Source: Paraburkholderia solitsugae
Lineage (GTDB): Bacteria > Pseudomonadota > Gammaproteobacteria > Burkholderiales > Burkholderiaceae
Assembly (NCBI RefSeq): GCF_013177695.1
Contig: NZ_WOEY01000096.1
Location: 1-64,000 of the forward strand
DNA: 64,000 nt
Direction of reading: 5' to 3'
Shown here: positions 7,895 through 16,268 of the stretch, piece by piece
Position numbering within the stretch: position 1 is the stretch's first letter
Layout: every line of letters starts with the position of its first letter
The notes under the pieces: model-generated
Seen by the model: only the letters and a program-made list of their open reading frames with translations
Databases searched by the model: none
What the model was told of the DNA's origin: nothing
Program-made: the position numbers and the translations under genes

Positions 7895-9484
7895 TCAGAA
7901 CGAGTAAGTTGCCGTGGCGAGTACATAATCGCGATCGGCGAGCGGCCGGTTAACCGGGTTCGGGTTGCCGAGGAACTTCGCGTAGACGAGCCCGAGTTTC
8001 AGGTTGCTCAGGCGCGTGAAGTTGACACCGACCGTCACGCGGTGGTCGCCCACGCCGGTCAATGAACCCAGTGCACCGGATAGCGCGGATTGGCCGGTGA
8101 AGTCGTCGGCATAGGTGAGCGGTACGTCGAGGTCCCAGCCATTGAAGACGTTCTTGTAGCTGAGCGTCCATGCCACCTCGAAGGCGGCGGAGTTGCGCGT
8201 GTTGGCGAGCGTCGTCGAGCCCATAATCGGCGTGAGGTTGCCGGCGTGCACATACGAGATTTCACCCACCAGCGTTTGCGATGCGGCAAGGAAGGTCGGT
8301 CCGATCGAATAGATCGCCGAGAGATTCGATTGCCATACGTCGCCGCGCGTCGACTGCGTACCCGTGGGTGTGTTCACGAGCACCGCGGCGCCTTGCCGGT
8401 ACGATGTTTCACCCGCGACGTTCACGCCGTTCAGATCGGTCGAGAAGCTCAGGCCGGTGAGTTTGATGTGGTCGAAGTACTTCTCCTGGTACTGCAGCGA
8501 CGGGAAATACGTCGTCACGACACTCGGGTTCATGTCGTTGTAGTGCAGGTAGTACGCACCGATTTCGGTGTCGCCGAAGACGCGCCAGCGTGCACCTAGG
8601 CCCCACTGATCGTCGCCGTTCGGCCGGATGTCGTTGCCGCGCGGAATCTTGATGCCGCCGGGCCCGATGATGTATTGCGCGCCGGGTCCGACGACATCCG
8701 AGTAGCTCCAGTAAGCGCCGGGCGGCACGAGTTGGTTGGGCTCGAACGCAAACTGGTAATAGCCGAGCAGGCTGAAATTCGGTGCGAGTTGCCACTGGGT
8801 CGAAATCTGCGGAACGGGCAGCAGGATGTCCTTGACCTCCGCGCCGGCCACATAACTAGCGGTCGCATTGGCGGGTCCCTGAGCGCCCGCGATGTTCGGA
8901 AAGAACACGCTTTCGCCCCACGCGACCACTTGGTCCCCGACCTTGACGTTCAGACTCGTGCCGCCGATGTGAATCGTGTCGTACGCGTAGGCTGCGAGCA
9001 ACTGCGGGGATCCGCCGGCAAAGTAGCTCGCGTCGCTGGTGAACTGGTTGTACGGGCCGCTATGGTTGACGGTGAAGGGCGCGTTGTTGTCGTTCGGGTG
9101 CTGGTAGGCCTGATCGTAGAACACGTTGGCCCGCACGAAGACACCCCAGTCGTCGTGCTTGAGGTTCACTTCGCCGAGCAGGCTCACCTGATTCTCGATC
9201 AGCTTGTTCTTCGCGAAGTTGCGGTCGCCGTCATCGCCGTTGATGTTTTCGGGCGTCAGCAGATTGCCGCTCGGCGCGCGCGTGCGCATCCCCAGGCCAT
9301 AGCCGAGCGTGAAGTTGTAATCGAGCGTGGTGTCCGTGCCGAGATTCACTGTGTCGCCCGCGTAAGCCGGTGTGGCGAACGTTGTCATCGTCGCTGCCGA
9401 CGCCGCTGCCAGCACGGCGAATCTGCATGCCGCGCACACCGCGCGCAGTGCGGGTGCGCGCTCTTGTGTTCCGTTGATCTGCAT
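7895..9484 (-). CDS. DUF1302 family outer-membrane protein
   Basis: 529 residues with a signal peptide ending near AYAGD (about residue 43). The mature protein is rich in alternating aromatic/polar strands, asparagine and glycine, and ends in a C-terminal ATATYSF, the aromatic-terminated last strand of a beta-barrel. The start at 9484 has GAGGAG just upstream. It precedes the DUF1329 gene by 87 nt, and the two families are regular partners. It is a likely porin-like uptake or surface component for the island's substrate. A copy of the shared 17-bp motif lies 70-86 bp upstream, so the DUF1302 gene may have its own promoter inside the operon. Confidence 0.85.
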   Translation of the reverse strand: MQINGTQERAPALRAVCAACRFAVLAAASAATMTTFATPAYAGDTVNLGTDTTLDYNFTLGYGLGMRTRAPSGNLLTPENINGDDGDRNFAKNKLIENQVSLLGEVNLKHDDWGVFVRANVFYDQAYQHPNDNNAPFTVNHSGPYNQFTSDASYFAGGSPQLLAAYAYDTIHIGGTSLNVKVGDQVVAWGESVFFPNIAGAQGPANATASYVAGAEVKDILLPVPQISTQWQLAPNFSLLGYYQFAFEPNQLVPPGAYWSYSDVVGPGAQYIIGPGGIKIPRGNDIRPNGDDQWGLGARWRVFGDTEIGAYYLHYNDMNPSVVTTYFPSLQYQEKYFDHIKLTGLSFSTDLNGVNVAGETSYRQGAAVLVNTPTGTQSTRGDVWQSNLSAIYSIGPTFLAASQTLVGEISYVHAGNLTPIMGSTTLANTRNSAAFEVAWTLSYKNVFNGWDLDVPLTYADDFTGQSALSGALGSLTGVGDHRVTVGVNFTRLSNLKLGLVYAKFLGNPNPVNRPLADRDYVLATATYSF

Positions 9485-9553
9485 TCCGTCTCCTCTGTGG
9501 TCACTTCTGAAATTTGTTGTGATCAGAGGTTAGGGGGCACGTGCGGCGCGAGA

Positions 9554-9570
9554 ATCGTCAAAACGGACTA
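9554..9570 (+). promoter_or_regulatory. Candidate operator copy 2, upstream of the DUF1302 gene
   Basis: Reads ATCGTC AAAA CGGACTA, matching the copies at 250-266 and 10572-10588 in all 13 fixed positions except the R (A or G). It lies in the 130-bp gap between the SDR stop and the DUF1302 start. Confidence 0.5.
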
Positions 9571-9614
9571 GTCGCTTGCCCCAGGGGATGCGAGGTGTGC
9601 GCGTGTGACTGCGT

Positions 9615-10511
9615 CTATGGCGTGGTGGTGAACGCCTTGTGCAGGTCGGTGGCGGCGAGAAAGGCGGGCACTTCGCCGCCGCCTTCGAGAATCAGGTTGC
9701 TGCCCGATGCATAGGCGGCGTGCGATGAGGCGAGGAACAGACACGCGGACGCGATATCGCCGGGTCTCGCGAGCCGGCCGGCGGGAATCGTCGCGGTGAT
9801 GTTGTCGAGCGCGGCCTCGCCGTCTGCCGCGGACGACCCCGTGTGGCCGCGCGTGGCGGCTTCGGTTTCGACCAGACTCGGGCTCACCGCGCACACGCGA
9901 ACCTTGGGGGCCCATTCCACCGCGAGCGAGCGCACCGCATTCAGCAGGCCGGCTTTCGCTGCGCCATAGGCCGCTGTTCCCGGCGACGCCCGCAAACCGC
10001 TCACGCTGCCGATGAACAGCAGGACGCCGCCTTCCGCTTGCTGTTGCATCAGCGCATTCGCACGTTGCGCGATCTGCAGCGGCGCCAGCAGATTCAGGCG
10101 GATGATGGCTTCGGTGAAGCGCGGAGAGGCTTGCGCAGCGAGCGCGAACGGCGCACCGCCCGCGTTGCTGACGAGCACATCGAGCCGGCCGGTTTCGCGT
10201 TCGATCTGCGCGAGCATGGCGTCGATGGTGTCGATGTCGCGCACGTCCGCGGCGATGAAGCGCGGGGCGTTCTCGGGCAAATCTTCATGCGAACCCTCGT
10301 GCGAATCCGTAGGCGAATCCGTAGGCGAATCCACGTTGGCGCCATCATGCAAATCTGCCGGGGCGTTCACAGCCACGCTTGCGGGCGGCGTGCGACCGCA
10401 TACATACACCGTGGCGCCCGCTTCTCGGAAAGCTTGCGCGATGCCCGCGCCGATCCCTTTGGTGCCGCCCGTGACCAGCACCACCTTGCCGCTGAAATCA
10501 AACCCTGTCAT
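9615..10511 (-). CDS. Short-chain dehydrogenase/reductase with an acidic repeat insertion
   Basis: 298 residues from the ATG at 10511 (GGGAGA upstream). It is a classical SDR with TGGTKGIG at residues 14-21 and the catalytic set Ser169, Tyr182 and Lys186. Expected activity is NAD(P)-dependent alcohol/ketone interconversion on the island's ring substrate, probably a hydroxysteroid-type or cis-diol intermediate. Residues about 45-80, between the second beta strand and the ADV motif, hold an extra low-complexity segment with repeated SPTD and SHEG units, encoded by short direct DNA repeats at 10268-10335. Most SDRs lack this. It is the first gene of the minus-strand operon and is divergent from the hydrolase operon. 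Confidence 0.88.
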   Translation of the reverse strand: MTGFDFSGKVVLVTGGTKGIGAGIAQAFREAGATVYVCGRTPPASVAVNAPADLHDGANVDSPTDSPTDSHEGSHEDLPENAPRFIAADVRDIDTIDAMLAQIERETGRLDVLVSNAGGAPFALAAQASPRFTEAIIRLNLLAPLQIAQRANALMQQQAEGGVLLFIGSVSGLRASPGTAAYGAAKAGLLNAVRSLAVEWAPKVRVCAVSPSLVETEAATRGHTGSSAADGEAALDNITATIPAGRLARPGDIASACLFLASSHAAYASGSNLILEGGGEVPAFLAATDLHKAFTTTP

Positions 10512-10571
10512 TGCCGCTGTCTCCCGCTGTTCATGTGGAGCCGATGGTAGGAGAAATGCGGCGCTGCCTCG

Positions 10572-10588
10572 TAGTCTGAAAAGACGAT
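10572..10588 (-). promoter_or_regulatory. Candidate operator copy 3, in the divergent SDR/hydrolase promoter
   Basis: On the minus strand it reads ATCGTC TTTT CAGACTA. It lies 61-77 bp upstream of the SDR start and 98-114 bp upstream of the hydrolase start, so one site could control both operons. It is the third occurrence of the pattern in the island. Confidence 0.5.
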
Positions 10589-10685
10589 GTTCCGCGGTGA
10601 ATTCGAAGGGATGATGTTTTCGCTGGCGACCCTCACACAATCTGCCGCGTCGAAGAGCGCGGCGCGACAAAGGAGACAAGCGCGC

Positions 10686-11579
10686 ATGAATGCAACGCCC
10701 ACCGAGTTCCAACACGCCGACGCGCAAGGTAAGTCACGTAGCGCGCCGCCGACCCTGCAGGCGCCCAAAGGGATTTTCACCGAGGTCCCCGGCGGCCTGA
10801 CGCTGCATCACTTCGAAGCCGGCAGCGGCGCACCCGTTGTGTTCATTCACGGCAGCGGCCCGGGTGCGAGCGGCTTCAGCAACTTCAAGCACAACTACCC
10901 GCAGTTCGCGGCAGCCGGTCATCGGGCAATCGTGGTCGATCTGCCGGGCTATGGCGCGTCGTCGAAACCCGCGGACGTGAACTACACGCTCGACTTCTTC
11001 GTCGACGCATTGCGCGCGCAGCTCGTTGCGAACGGCATCGGCCGGGCGACCTTGCTCGGCAATTCGCTCGGCGGCGCGATCGCGTTGCAATACGCGCTCG
11101 ACTATCCCGACGACGTCGACAGCCTGATCATGATGGCGCCGGGCGGTGTCGAGGAGCGCGAGACTTACTTCAAGATGGAGGGCATCCAGAAGATGGTGTC
11201 GCTCTTCACGAACCGCCAGATGAATCGTCTGACGATGCGGCAATTGCTCGAACTGCTGGTGTTCGATCGCAGCCTCGTCACGGACGCGCTGGTCGAAGAG
11301 CGTCTGAGCGTGTGCGAGCAGCAGCCGCCGGAAGTGCTGTCGACGATGCGCGTGCCCAATCTGACCGACCGCCTCAGTGAACTCAAATGCCCGGTGCTGG
11401 GTTTCTGGGGTACGGACGATCGGTTCAATCCGGCCAGCGGCGCCATGCGTTTTCTCGAGCATTGCGCCGACACGCGCTTTGTCCTGATGAATCGCTGCGG
11501 CCACTGGGTGATGGTCGAGCATCGGCGATATTTCAATCGCGAATGTCTGGAATTTCTCGCGGAGCGGCATGCCACTTGA
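10686..11579 (+). CDS. Meta-cleavage product hydrolase (BphD/HsaD/TesD-type alpha/beta hydrolase)
   Basis: 297 residues from the ATG at 10686, preceded by AGGAGA; an upstream in-frame start lacks a ribosome site. It hydrolyses the carbon-carbon bond of a 2-hydroxy-6-oxo-dienoate ring-fission product. The oxyanion-hole HGSGPGA (residues 55-61), nucleophile elbow GNSLGG with Ser127, acid in WGTDDRF (about Asp244/245) and CGHW with His273 match this subfamily closely. The released 2-hydroxydienoate is the substrate of the hydratase in the divergent operon. It is the first gene of a plus-strand operon. No extradiol dioxygenase, which should produce its substrate, lies in the window. Confidence 0.9.
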   Translation: MNATPTEFQHADAQGKSRSAPPTLQAPKGIFTEVPGGLTLHHFEAGSGAPVVFIHGSGPGASGFSNFKHNYPQFAAAGHRAIVVDLPGYGASSKPADVNYTLDFFVDALRAQLVANGIGRATLLGNSLGGAIALQYALDYPDDVDSLIMMAPGGVEERETYFKMEGIQKMVSLFTNRQMNRLTMRQLLELLVFDRSLVTDALVEERLSVCEQQPPEVLSTMRVPNLTDRLSELKCPVLGFWGTDDRFNPASGAMRFLEHCADTRFVLMNRCGHWVMVEHRRYFNRECLEFLAERHAT

Positions 11580-11683
11580 GGCATGCTTCGGATGCGGCGC
11601 GGCCGGCATGACCGGCGTGTCCGGTGCGACCGGTCCACGGTGAGGCACCGCATAAAACCCAACTACACCAAGACGGAGACGGC

Positions 11684-12469
11684 ATGACATTTCCCCATCA
11701 ACTGTTCGACATGAGCGGCAAAGTGACCGCCATCACCGGCGGCGCACGCGGCATCGGTGCGCAGACGGCACGCACGCTGGCGGCGGCCGGTTCGGCGATC
11801 GCGGTGCTCGACGTGCTGACGGAACCGGGCGGGCAACTGGTCGCCGAGATCAATGAGTCGGGCGGCCGCGCGGCGTTCTGGAAGATGGACGTCACACAGG
11901 AAGACAACGTGCAGCGCGTGTTCGACGAAATCGCCACACGTTTTGGACGCCTCGACGCGCTAGTGAACAACGCCGGGATCGAAGGTGCGAATCTGCCGAC
12001 GCACGAAATGACACTGCAGCAATGGCAGAAAGTCATCGACGTCAATGTGACGGGCGTGTTCCTCTGCACCAAGTACGCCATTCCGCACATGGTGGCGGCG
12101 GGCGGCGGCTCGATCGTGAATCTGTCGTCGATGTATGGGCTGGTCGGCGGGCCGGACGTGCCGGCGTACCACGCATCGAAGGGTGCAGTGCGGCTGATGG
12201 CGAAGACCGAAGCGATGCTGTATGCCACGCAGAATATCCGCGCGAATTCCGTGCATCCTGGTTTTATCCGCACGCCGTTGCTGGAAGAGGCGTTCGCAAA
12301 GCTCGGTGACCCGGAGCAGATTTTCGCGCATATGAAAACGCTGGTGCCGCTCGCGAAAATTGGCGATCCGCAGGATATCGCGTCCGGCATTCTGTATCTG
12401 GTGTCGCCGGCCGGCCGCTATGTGACCGGCGCGGAGTTGGTGATCGACGGCGGCTACACCGCACGCTAG
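11684..12469 (+). CDS. Short-chain dehydrogenase, hydroxysteroid dehydrogenase-like
   Basis: 261 residues from the ATG at 11684 (GGAGAC upstream). It has TGGARGIG at residues 18-25, NNAG near 96-99 and the catalytic Ser149, Tyr162 and Lys166. The length and C-terminal VTGAELVIDGGYTA are typical of classical SDRs such as 3-alpha/20-beta or 7-alpha hydroxysteroid dehydrogenases. The next gene, 8 nt downstream, encodes a ketosteroid isomerase, the usual partner that acts on the 3-keto product. Substrate specificity is inferred from context only. Confidence 0.88.
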   Translation: MTFPHQLFDMSGKVTAITGGARGIGAQTARTLAAAGSAIAVLDVLTEPGGQLVAEINESGGRAAFWKMDVTQEDNVQRVFDEIATRFGRLDALVNNAGIEGANLPTHEMTLQQWQKVIDVNVTGVFLCTKYAIPHMVAAGGGSIVNLSSMYGLVGGPDVPAYHASKGAVRLMAKTEAMLYATQNIRANSVHPGFIRTPLLEEAFAKLGDPEQIFAHMKTLVPLAKIGDPQDIASGILYLVSPAGRYVTGAELVIDGGYTAR

Positions 12470-12477
12470 GAGAGCAG

Positions 12478-12870
12478 ATGAATACCAGCGAAAACATGAA
12501 GGCCCGCCTCGTCGACTATATCGAGGCGTTCAATGCGGCCGACGCTGCACGCGTCGTCGCGCTGTTCGCCGATAACGCGAGCGTCGAAGACCCGGTTGGC
12601 ACGCCCTTGAAAGAGGGCAAAAGCGAGATCGAAACGTTCTATACGTACGCGACGACGGTTGGCGCGCGGCTCGAACTGATGGCGCCGCCGCGCGGCTCGC
12701 ACGGCAATAGCGCGTCGATCAGCTTTCGCGTGCATATCACGGGGCAGGACGGCCGGCCCGCGCACATCGACGTGACTGACGTGATGGACTTCGACGCTGC
12801 CGGCAAGATTGTGCGCATGCGTGCGTACTGGGGCGCGGACGACTATCACGTGCTCGCAGACGCGAGCTGA
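12478..12870 (+). CDS. ksi: Steroid delta-isomerase (ketosteroid isomerase)
   Basis: 130 residues of the NTF2-like fold. It resembles the Comamonas testosteroni ketosteroid isomerase from the first residues. Catalytic Tyr14 and Asp38 (in SVEDPVG) are at identical positions. Asp101 aligns with the second Asp (Asp99 there) when the DAAGKIVRMRA segment is matched with the family GAGKVVSMRA segment. It should move the double bond of a delta-5-3-ketosteroid to delta-4. It sits 8 nt after the SDR stop and has AGGAG upstream. This is the strongest single sign that the island deals with steroid-like compounds. NTF2-like proteins are diverse, but conservation of all three active-site residues argues for real isomerase chemistry. 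Confidence 0.85.
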   Translation: MNTSENMKARLVDYIEAFNAADAARVVALFADNASVEDPVGTPLKEGKSEIETFYTYATTVGARLELMAPPRGSHGNSASISFRVHITGQDGRPAHIDVTDVMDFDAAGKIVRMRAYWGADDYHVLADAS

Positions 12871-12887
12871 ACCGGGACGGCGGCGCG

Positions 12888-13409
12888 ATGGCGCTCTACG
12901 AGTTCAACGGCAAGCGGCCGCGCGTCGATCCGTCAGCGTACGTGCATCCGAGCGCCGTGCTGATCGGCGACGTGACGGTGGGCGCTTGCTGTTACATCGG
13001 GCCGCATGCGAGCCTGCGTGGGGATTTCGGCGCGGTGGTGGTGGAGCGTGGCAGCAACGTGCAGGATAGTTGTGTGCTGCACACCGGCGTGGCGAATACC
13101 TGCCGGCTTGGCGTCGACAGTCATGTCGGGCACAGCGCGATCATTCACGGCGCGACCCTGGAGCCGAACACGATGGTCGGCATGCATGCCGTCGTGATGG
13201 ACGGCGTCGTGCTCGGCGCGGCGAGCATCGTGGCCGCTTGCGCGTTCGTCAAGAAGGATTGGCGGGTGCCCGCGGGCGTGCTGGTGGCCGGGGTGCCGGG
13301 GCGCGTGGTGCGCACCCTGAGCGAAGACGAGATCGTGGCGAAATCGTCCGGAACCCGGCTTTACCAGCAACTCGCGGCGGATTGCCTGCGCACCATGCGC
13401 AGCGTTTGA
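12888..13409 (+). CDS. Gamma-carbonic-anhydrase-like hexapeptide protein (PaaY-type)
   Basis: 173 residues of left-handed beta-helix repeats (IGDVTVGACCYIGPHASL and following). The three zinc-ligand histidines of the family are present at His65 (VLHT), His82 (VGH) and His87 (IIHG). The closest functional relatives by appearance are PaaY/CaiE proteins, some of which are CoA-thioesterases that rescue stalled CoA intermediates. The start lies 18 nt after the isomerase stop, so it is the last gene of this operon. A role in clearing CoA esters of the pathway is inferred. Confidence 0.85.
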   Translation: MALYEFNGKRPRVDPSAYVHPSAVLIGDVTVGACCYIGPHASLRGDFGAVVVERGSNVQDSCVLHTGVANTCRLGVDSHVGHSAIIHGATLEPNTMVGMHAVVMDGVVLGAASIVAACAFVKKDWRVPAGVLVAGVPGRVVRTLSEDEIVAKSSGTRLYQQLAADCLRTMRSV

Positions 13410-13457
13410 GACTGGGCGCCACCTATCGGGCGGCGCGAGTGCGGCACTAAAGTTTAA

Positions 13458-13501
13458 AGGCTGCGGCCGGTGCGATAAGCGCGCCGGCTGCAGTGCTTTT
13501 T
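13458..13501. terminator. Hairpin between convergent operon ends
   Basis: A GC-rich imperfect stem (GCTGCGGCCGG with CGCCGGCTGCAG-type return arm) ends in CTTTTTC at about 13496-13502. It lies between the stop of the hexapeptide gene and the stop of the convergent LuxR gene and can serve the plus-strand operon. Confidence 0.6.
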
Positions 13502-13510
13502 CAACCACCC

Positions 13511-14512
13511 TTACGTCACATACCCCTGTGCCACGTTGATCAGCTGCACGCGATTGCGCACGTTGAACAACTGCCGCAAGCGCCGCAGGTGATAGTCGAC
13601 GTTATGCGGCGACAGCCCGAGGAAGTAGGCAATTTCCTTGTCGCGCTGCCCCTGCACGACCGCTTTCAGCACCGCGTGCTGCAACTCGCTCAGCGTGACG
13701 CGCTGCTGCTGCGCGGGCGCGATGCCGATTACGCTCTTCGCGTGCGTCCAGATGAATTCGTGGATCGTGTGCGCGAACATCAAAGTCTCGGCCACGATTG
13801 ACTCCGTCATCCAGCGCGGGTTGCCGATCTCCGAGTTGAAGCACAGGCTTGCGCTCAGCTCCGGCTCGGGCAGCGGCATCTGCGTCAGAATCCCGCTTTT
13901 GCGGCCGGTGGCCTCCAGCATGTCGATCAGCCCGCCGAGCCTTTCGCTGCGCATCTGCGCACGCGGCAGGTCGGCGCGCATGTCGCCGGTGTTCCAGAGG
14001 AACGGCATGCCGGTCGGCGACGCCAGCGCGACGCGCGGATCGAGTTCGAAATAACGCTCGCGGAAATAGCGCGTGAGCCATTGCTGCGACTCGTAACTGG
14101 TCAGCACGAACATCGTCTTGTGATGCGCGGTGGTGCGCGTGGCTGAATAGCTGAACGAGTCGAAGCCAAGTTGCTTGATGCGCCGCCGCACAAATTCCAT
14201 GCGGTCCTGCGCACTGCCAAAGCGCACCAGCGGACTGATGATGGGTGCGGCCCGCCGCGCGGCGGGCGAGGGCGTGCCGATTTCCTCCTCAGTGAAGAGC
14301 GTGAGGAAACCTGCGGGCGCGATGCCTGATGCGGTGCGGGCGGATGCCCTGGATGCTTCAGCCGCGTGGGCTGATTCCTCGGGTTGCCGCGTGCCGGCCG
14401 GGTAAGCCGGTTGTGCGGTAACCGCAGAGTTGTAAGCCGCCGACACGTGGCTGGCTTCGCCTTGCGGCGAGCCAGTCAGCCAATGCGGCAGCGTATCGCA
14501 TTCGTGTTCCAT
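13511..14512 (-). CDS. LuxR-family solo regulator with autoinducer-binding-like domain
   Basis: 333 residues from the ATG at 14512; a TTG 42 nt further upstream is in frame but too close to any ribosome site. After a ~90-residue disordered Ala/Ser-rich region comes a domain with the GFDSFSYSA...YFELDP pattern of LuxR acyl-homoserine-lactone-binding domains (about residues 100-230). The C-terminal LuxR helix-turn-helix (TLSELQHAVLKAVVQGQRDKEIA-type, broken here for length) follows at about 275-333. No LuxI synthase is nearby, so it is a solo. The steroid regulator TeiR of Comamonas is also LuxR-type, which fits the context. It may bind the 17-bp motif described at 250, 9554 and 10572. Confidence 0.85.
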   Translation of the reverse strand: MEHECDTLPHWLTGSPQGEASHVSAAYNSAVTAQPAYPAGTRQPEESAHAAEASRASARTASGIAPAGFLTLFTEEEIGTPSPAARRAAPIISPLVRFGSAQDRMEFVRRRIKQLGFDSFSYSATRTTAHHKTMFVLTSYESQQWLTRYFRERYFELDPRVALASPTGMPFLWNTGDMRADLPRAQMRSERLGGLIDMLEATGRKSGILTQMPLPEPELSASLCFNSEIGNPRWMTESIVAETLMFAHTIHEFIWTHAKSVIGIAPAQQQRVTLSELQHAVLKAVVQGQRDKEIAYFLGLSPHNVDYHLRRLRQLFNVRNRVQLINVAQGYVT

Positions 14513-14696
14513 GAAACGGTAGCTCCAGCGTTCGAAACGCGTGAAAGACGACAACCTGGATGATTAACTATTTCCAAATATTACGGTAGCCGGTTCCTTG
14601 CTATCATTTTTGAGATCTTGCGCTGACCTCTAACCGGCGACGCGGGTGTGACAGGGTTTGCTCATGTACATACGGGACCTCCCAGGAAGAGACGTG

Positions 14697-15608
14697 ATGG
14701 CAAAAATTCCAAGGCTGACAACAACGCTTGCCTACGACCGCTATATGGCGGGACAAAAACTGGTGTCGAGCGTGGATCGCCCGTGGCGGCACCTGGTGCT
14801 GCGCTCCTATCTCGAACCGGCCGAGCAGGAACTGTTAGAAGCACCTGGCCTGCAGGACGTCACGTTGATGACGCTCGGCAGCGGCGCCGAACACCTCGAG
14901 CGCAACGTGAATGGGCACTGGGAGAGCGCCGACCTGCGCATGGGCGACGTCTGGTTCGTGCCGCCCGTGCCGATCTCGTGGCGCTGGCGTTCGATCAGCG
15001 ATGAGCCGCTGTCGACCGTCCATTTGCACCTGGAGCGCAGCCTGATCGACAGCGTCGCCGACCAGATGGAACTGGGCGGCTCACGCGAGCTGTCGCTTGG
15101 CGACGCGATGCAGTTTCACGATCCACTGGTCGCCGCGATGCTTGGCGCACTGCATCGCGCCGCGGGCGACCCCGCCGACTCGCGGCTGTATGTCGACGCG
15201 CTGGCCCACGCGCTCGCCGCTCATCTGTTGCAACATTACTCGCGCGGCCGTGACGCCAAGGCCGGCTTGCCGCCGCATCCCGAGCGCCTCGTGCCGCGCC
15301 GTATCCGCCGTGTAACCGATTACATTCGCGCTAATCTTGCCGCCGATCTGGCCATCGGCGAACTGGCCGCGCAGGCCGGGTTAAGTAGTTTTCATTTTGC
15401 TCGTGTGTTTCGCCGCGAGACCGGTGAAACACCTCATCAGTTCGTTACGCGTTTGCGGCTTGAGGAAGCGGCGAGGCTGCTGCGCGCCACCGATCAGCCG
15501 GTGCTGCAAATCGCGATTGCGGTTGGCTTCGAGAATGCCAGTCATTTCTCCGTGCAGTTCAAGCGTGGCTACCGCGTGACGCCGCTTGCCTACCGGCTGC
15601 GTGGCTAA
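14697..15608 (+). CDS. AraC-family transcriptional regulator
   Basis: 303 residues from the ATG at 14697, chosen for the AGGAAGAG just upstream over an in-frame TTG at 14658. The N-terminal ~190 residues form a variable sensor region, probably cupin-like. The last ~100 residues hold the double helix-turn-helix with ELAAQAGLSSFHFARVFR and the second helix pair ending in QIAIAVGFENASHFSVQFKR, the AraC signature. It is divergent from the LuxR gene across 184 bp and ends the catabolic island. The effector is unknown. Confidence 0.9.
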   Translation: MAKIPRLTTTLAYDRYMAGQKLVSSVDRPWRHLVLRSYLEPAEQELLEAPGLQDVTLMTLGSGAEHLERNVNGHWESADLRMGDVWFVPPVPISWRWRSISDEPLSTVHLHLERSLIDSVADQMELGGSRELSLGDAMQFHDPLVAAMLGALHRAAGDPADSRLYVDALAHALAAHLLQHYSRGRDAKAGLPPHPERLVPRRIRRVTDYIRANLAADLAIGELAAQAGLSSFHFARVFRRETGETPHQFVTRLRLEEAARLLRATDQPVLQIAIAVGFENASHFSVQFKRGYRVTPLAYRLRG

Positions 15609-16268
15609 GCGTCGGGTTGCGCGGCTGGATCGTGTGAACGGTTCGTCAGCATGCGATGCCTGAGCGGCACGCCGACACTTGACGGCGCGCGGGCATTCGC
15701 TGGTTACGACACGCTGTTCTGCCAGGCGGCTATGCGATGCCTGGCCGCGCGTGGCATGGCATAGTAAGGCGGCCGCAGGGGCATCGAGGGCAAGGATCGT
15801 TCGCGGTGACGCGTGAAACTTCCACGGTGATGCCGATTTCGTTGCAGGCTTCGCTGTCCGTTGAATTGCCGAAACGGGCATTGCGCACTTTTCGCAGTTT
15901 GCTGCGCATTGCATCGCTTGCAAACTACGAAGTTTCGTGGCGTCACAGGCGATGGAGCTGGCACGCGGGGGCCTGGGTGGTGTTCCGGCCGGTTTGCAGC
16001 CGACGTGCTCACTATATGATGAAGCAGGGGCCGGCAGCACCCATTGCAACTGTTGGCTTACGAAGGGTCGCGGCGCTCGTGATAGAGGTGCGGTGGCCTG
16101 CTTTATGCACGACCGTCGGCGTCACTGGTTCAACTGGCCTGACCAGTTGGGTGGCAACTGTATCTGTCGAAGCCTTGCATCGGCCGACAGAATGTTGCGC
16201 CTTCAGCCTGGCCTCAGCCGGCGTCTGACCGACCATTCCATTCAACCCGTCATACTGGATACCTAGCG
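15609..16268. other. 660-bp gap without a convincing gene
   Basis: Open frames on both strands here (for example 15737-16228 plus) start without ribosome sites, have no recognisable domain and show poor codon bias. I see no array, terminator or IS end. It may contain decayed coding sequence between the AraC and DUF3830 genes. Confidence 0.5.

Noticed and set aside
15737..16228. A 163-codon frame in the gap after the AraC gene
   Set aside because: No ribosome site, no domain, poor codon bias.
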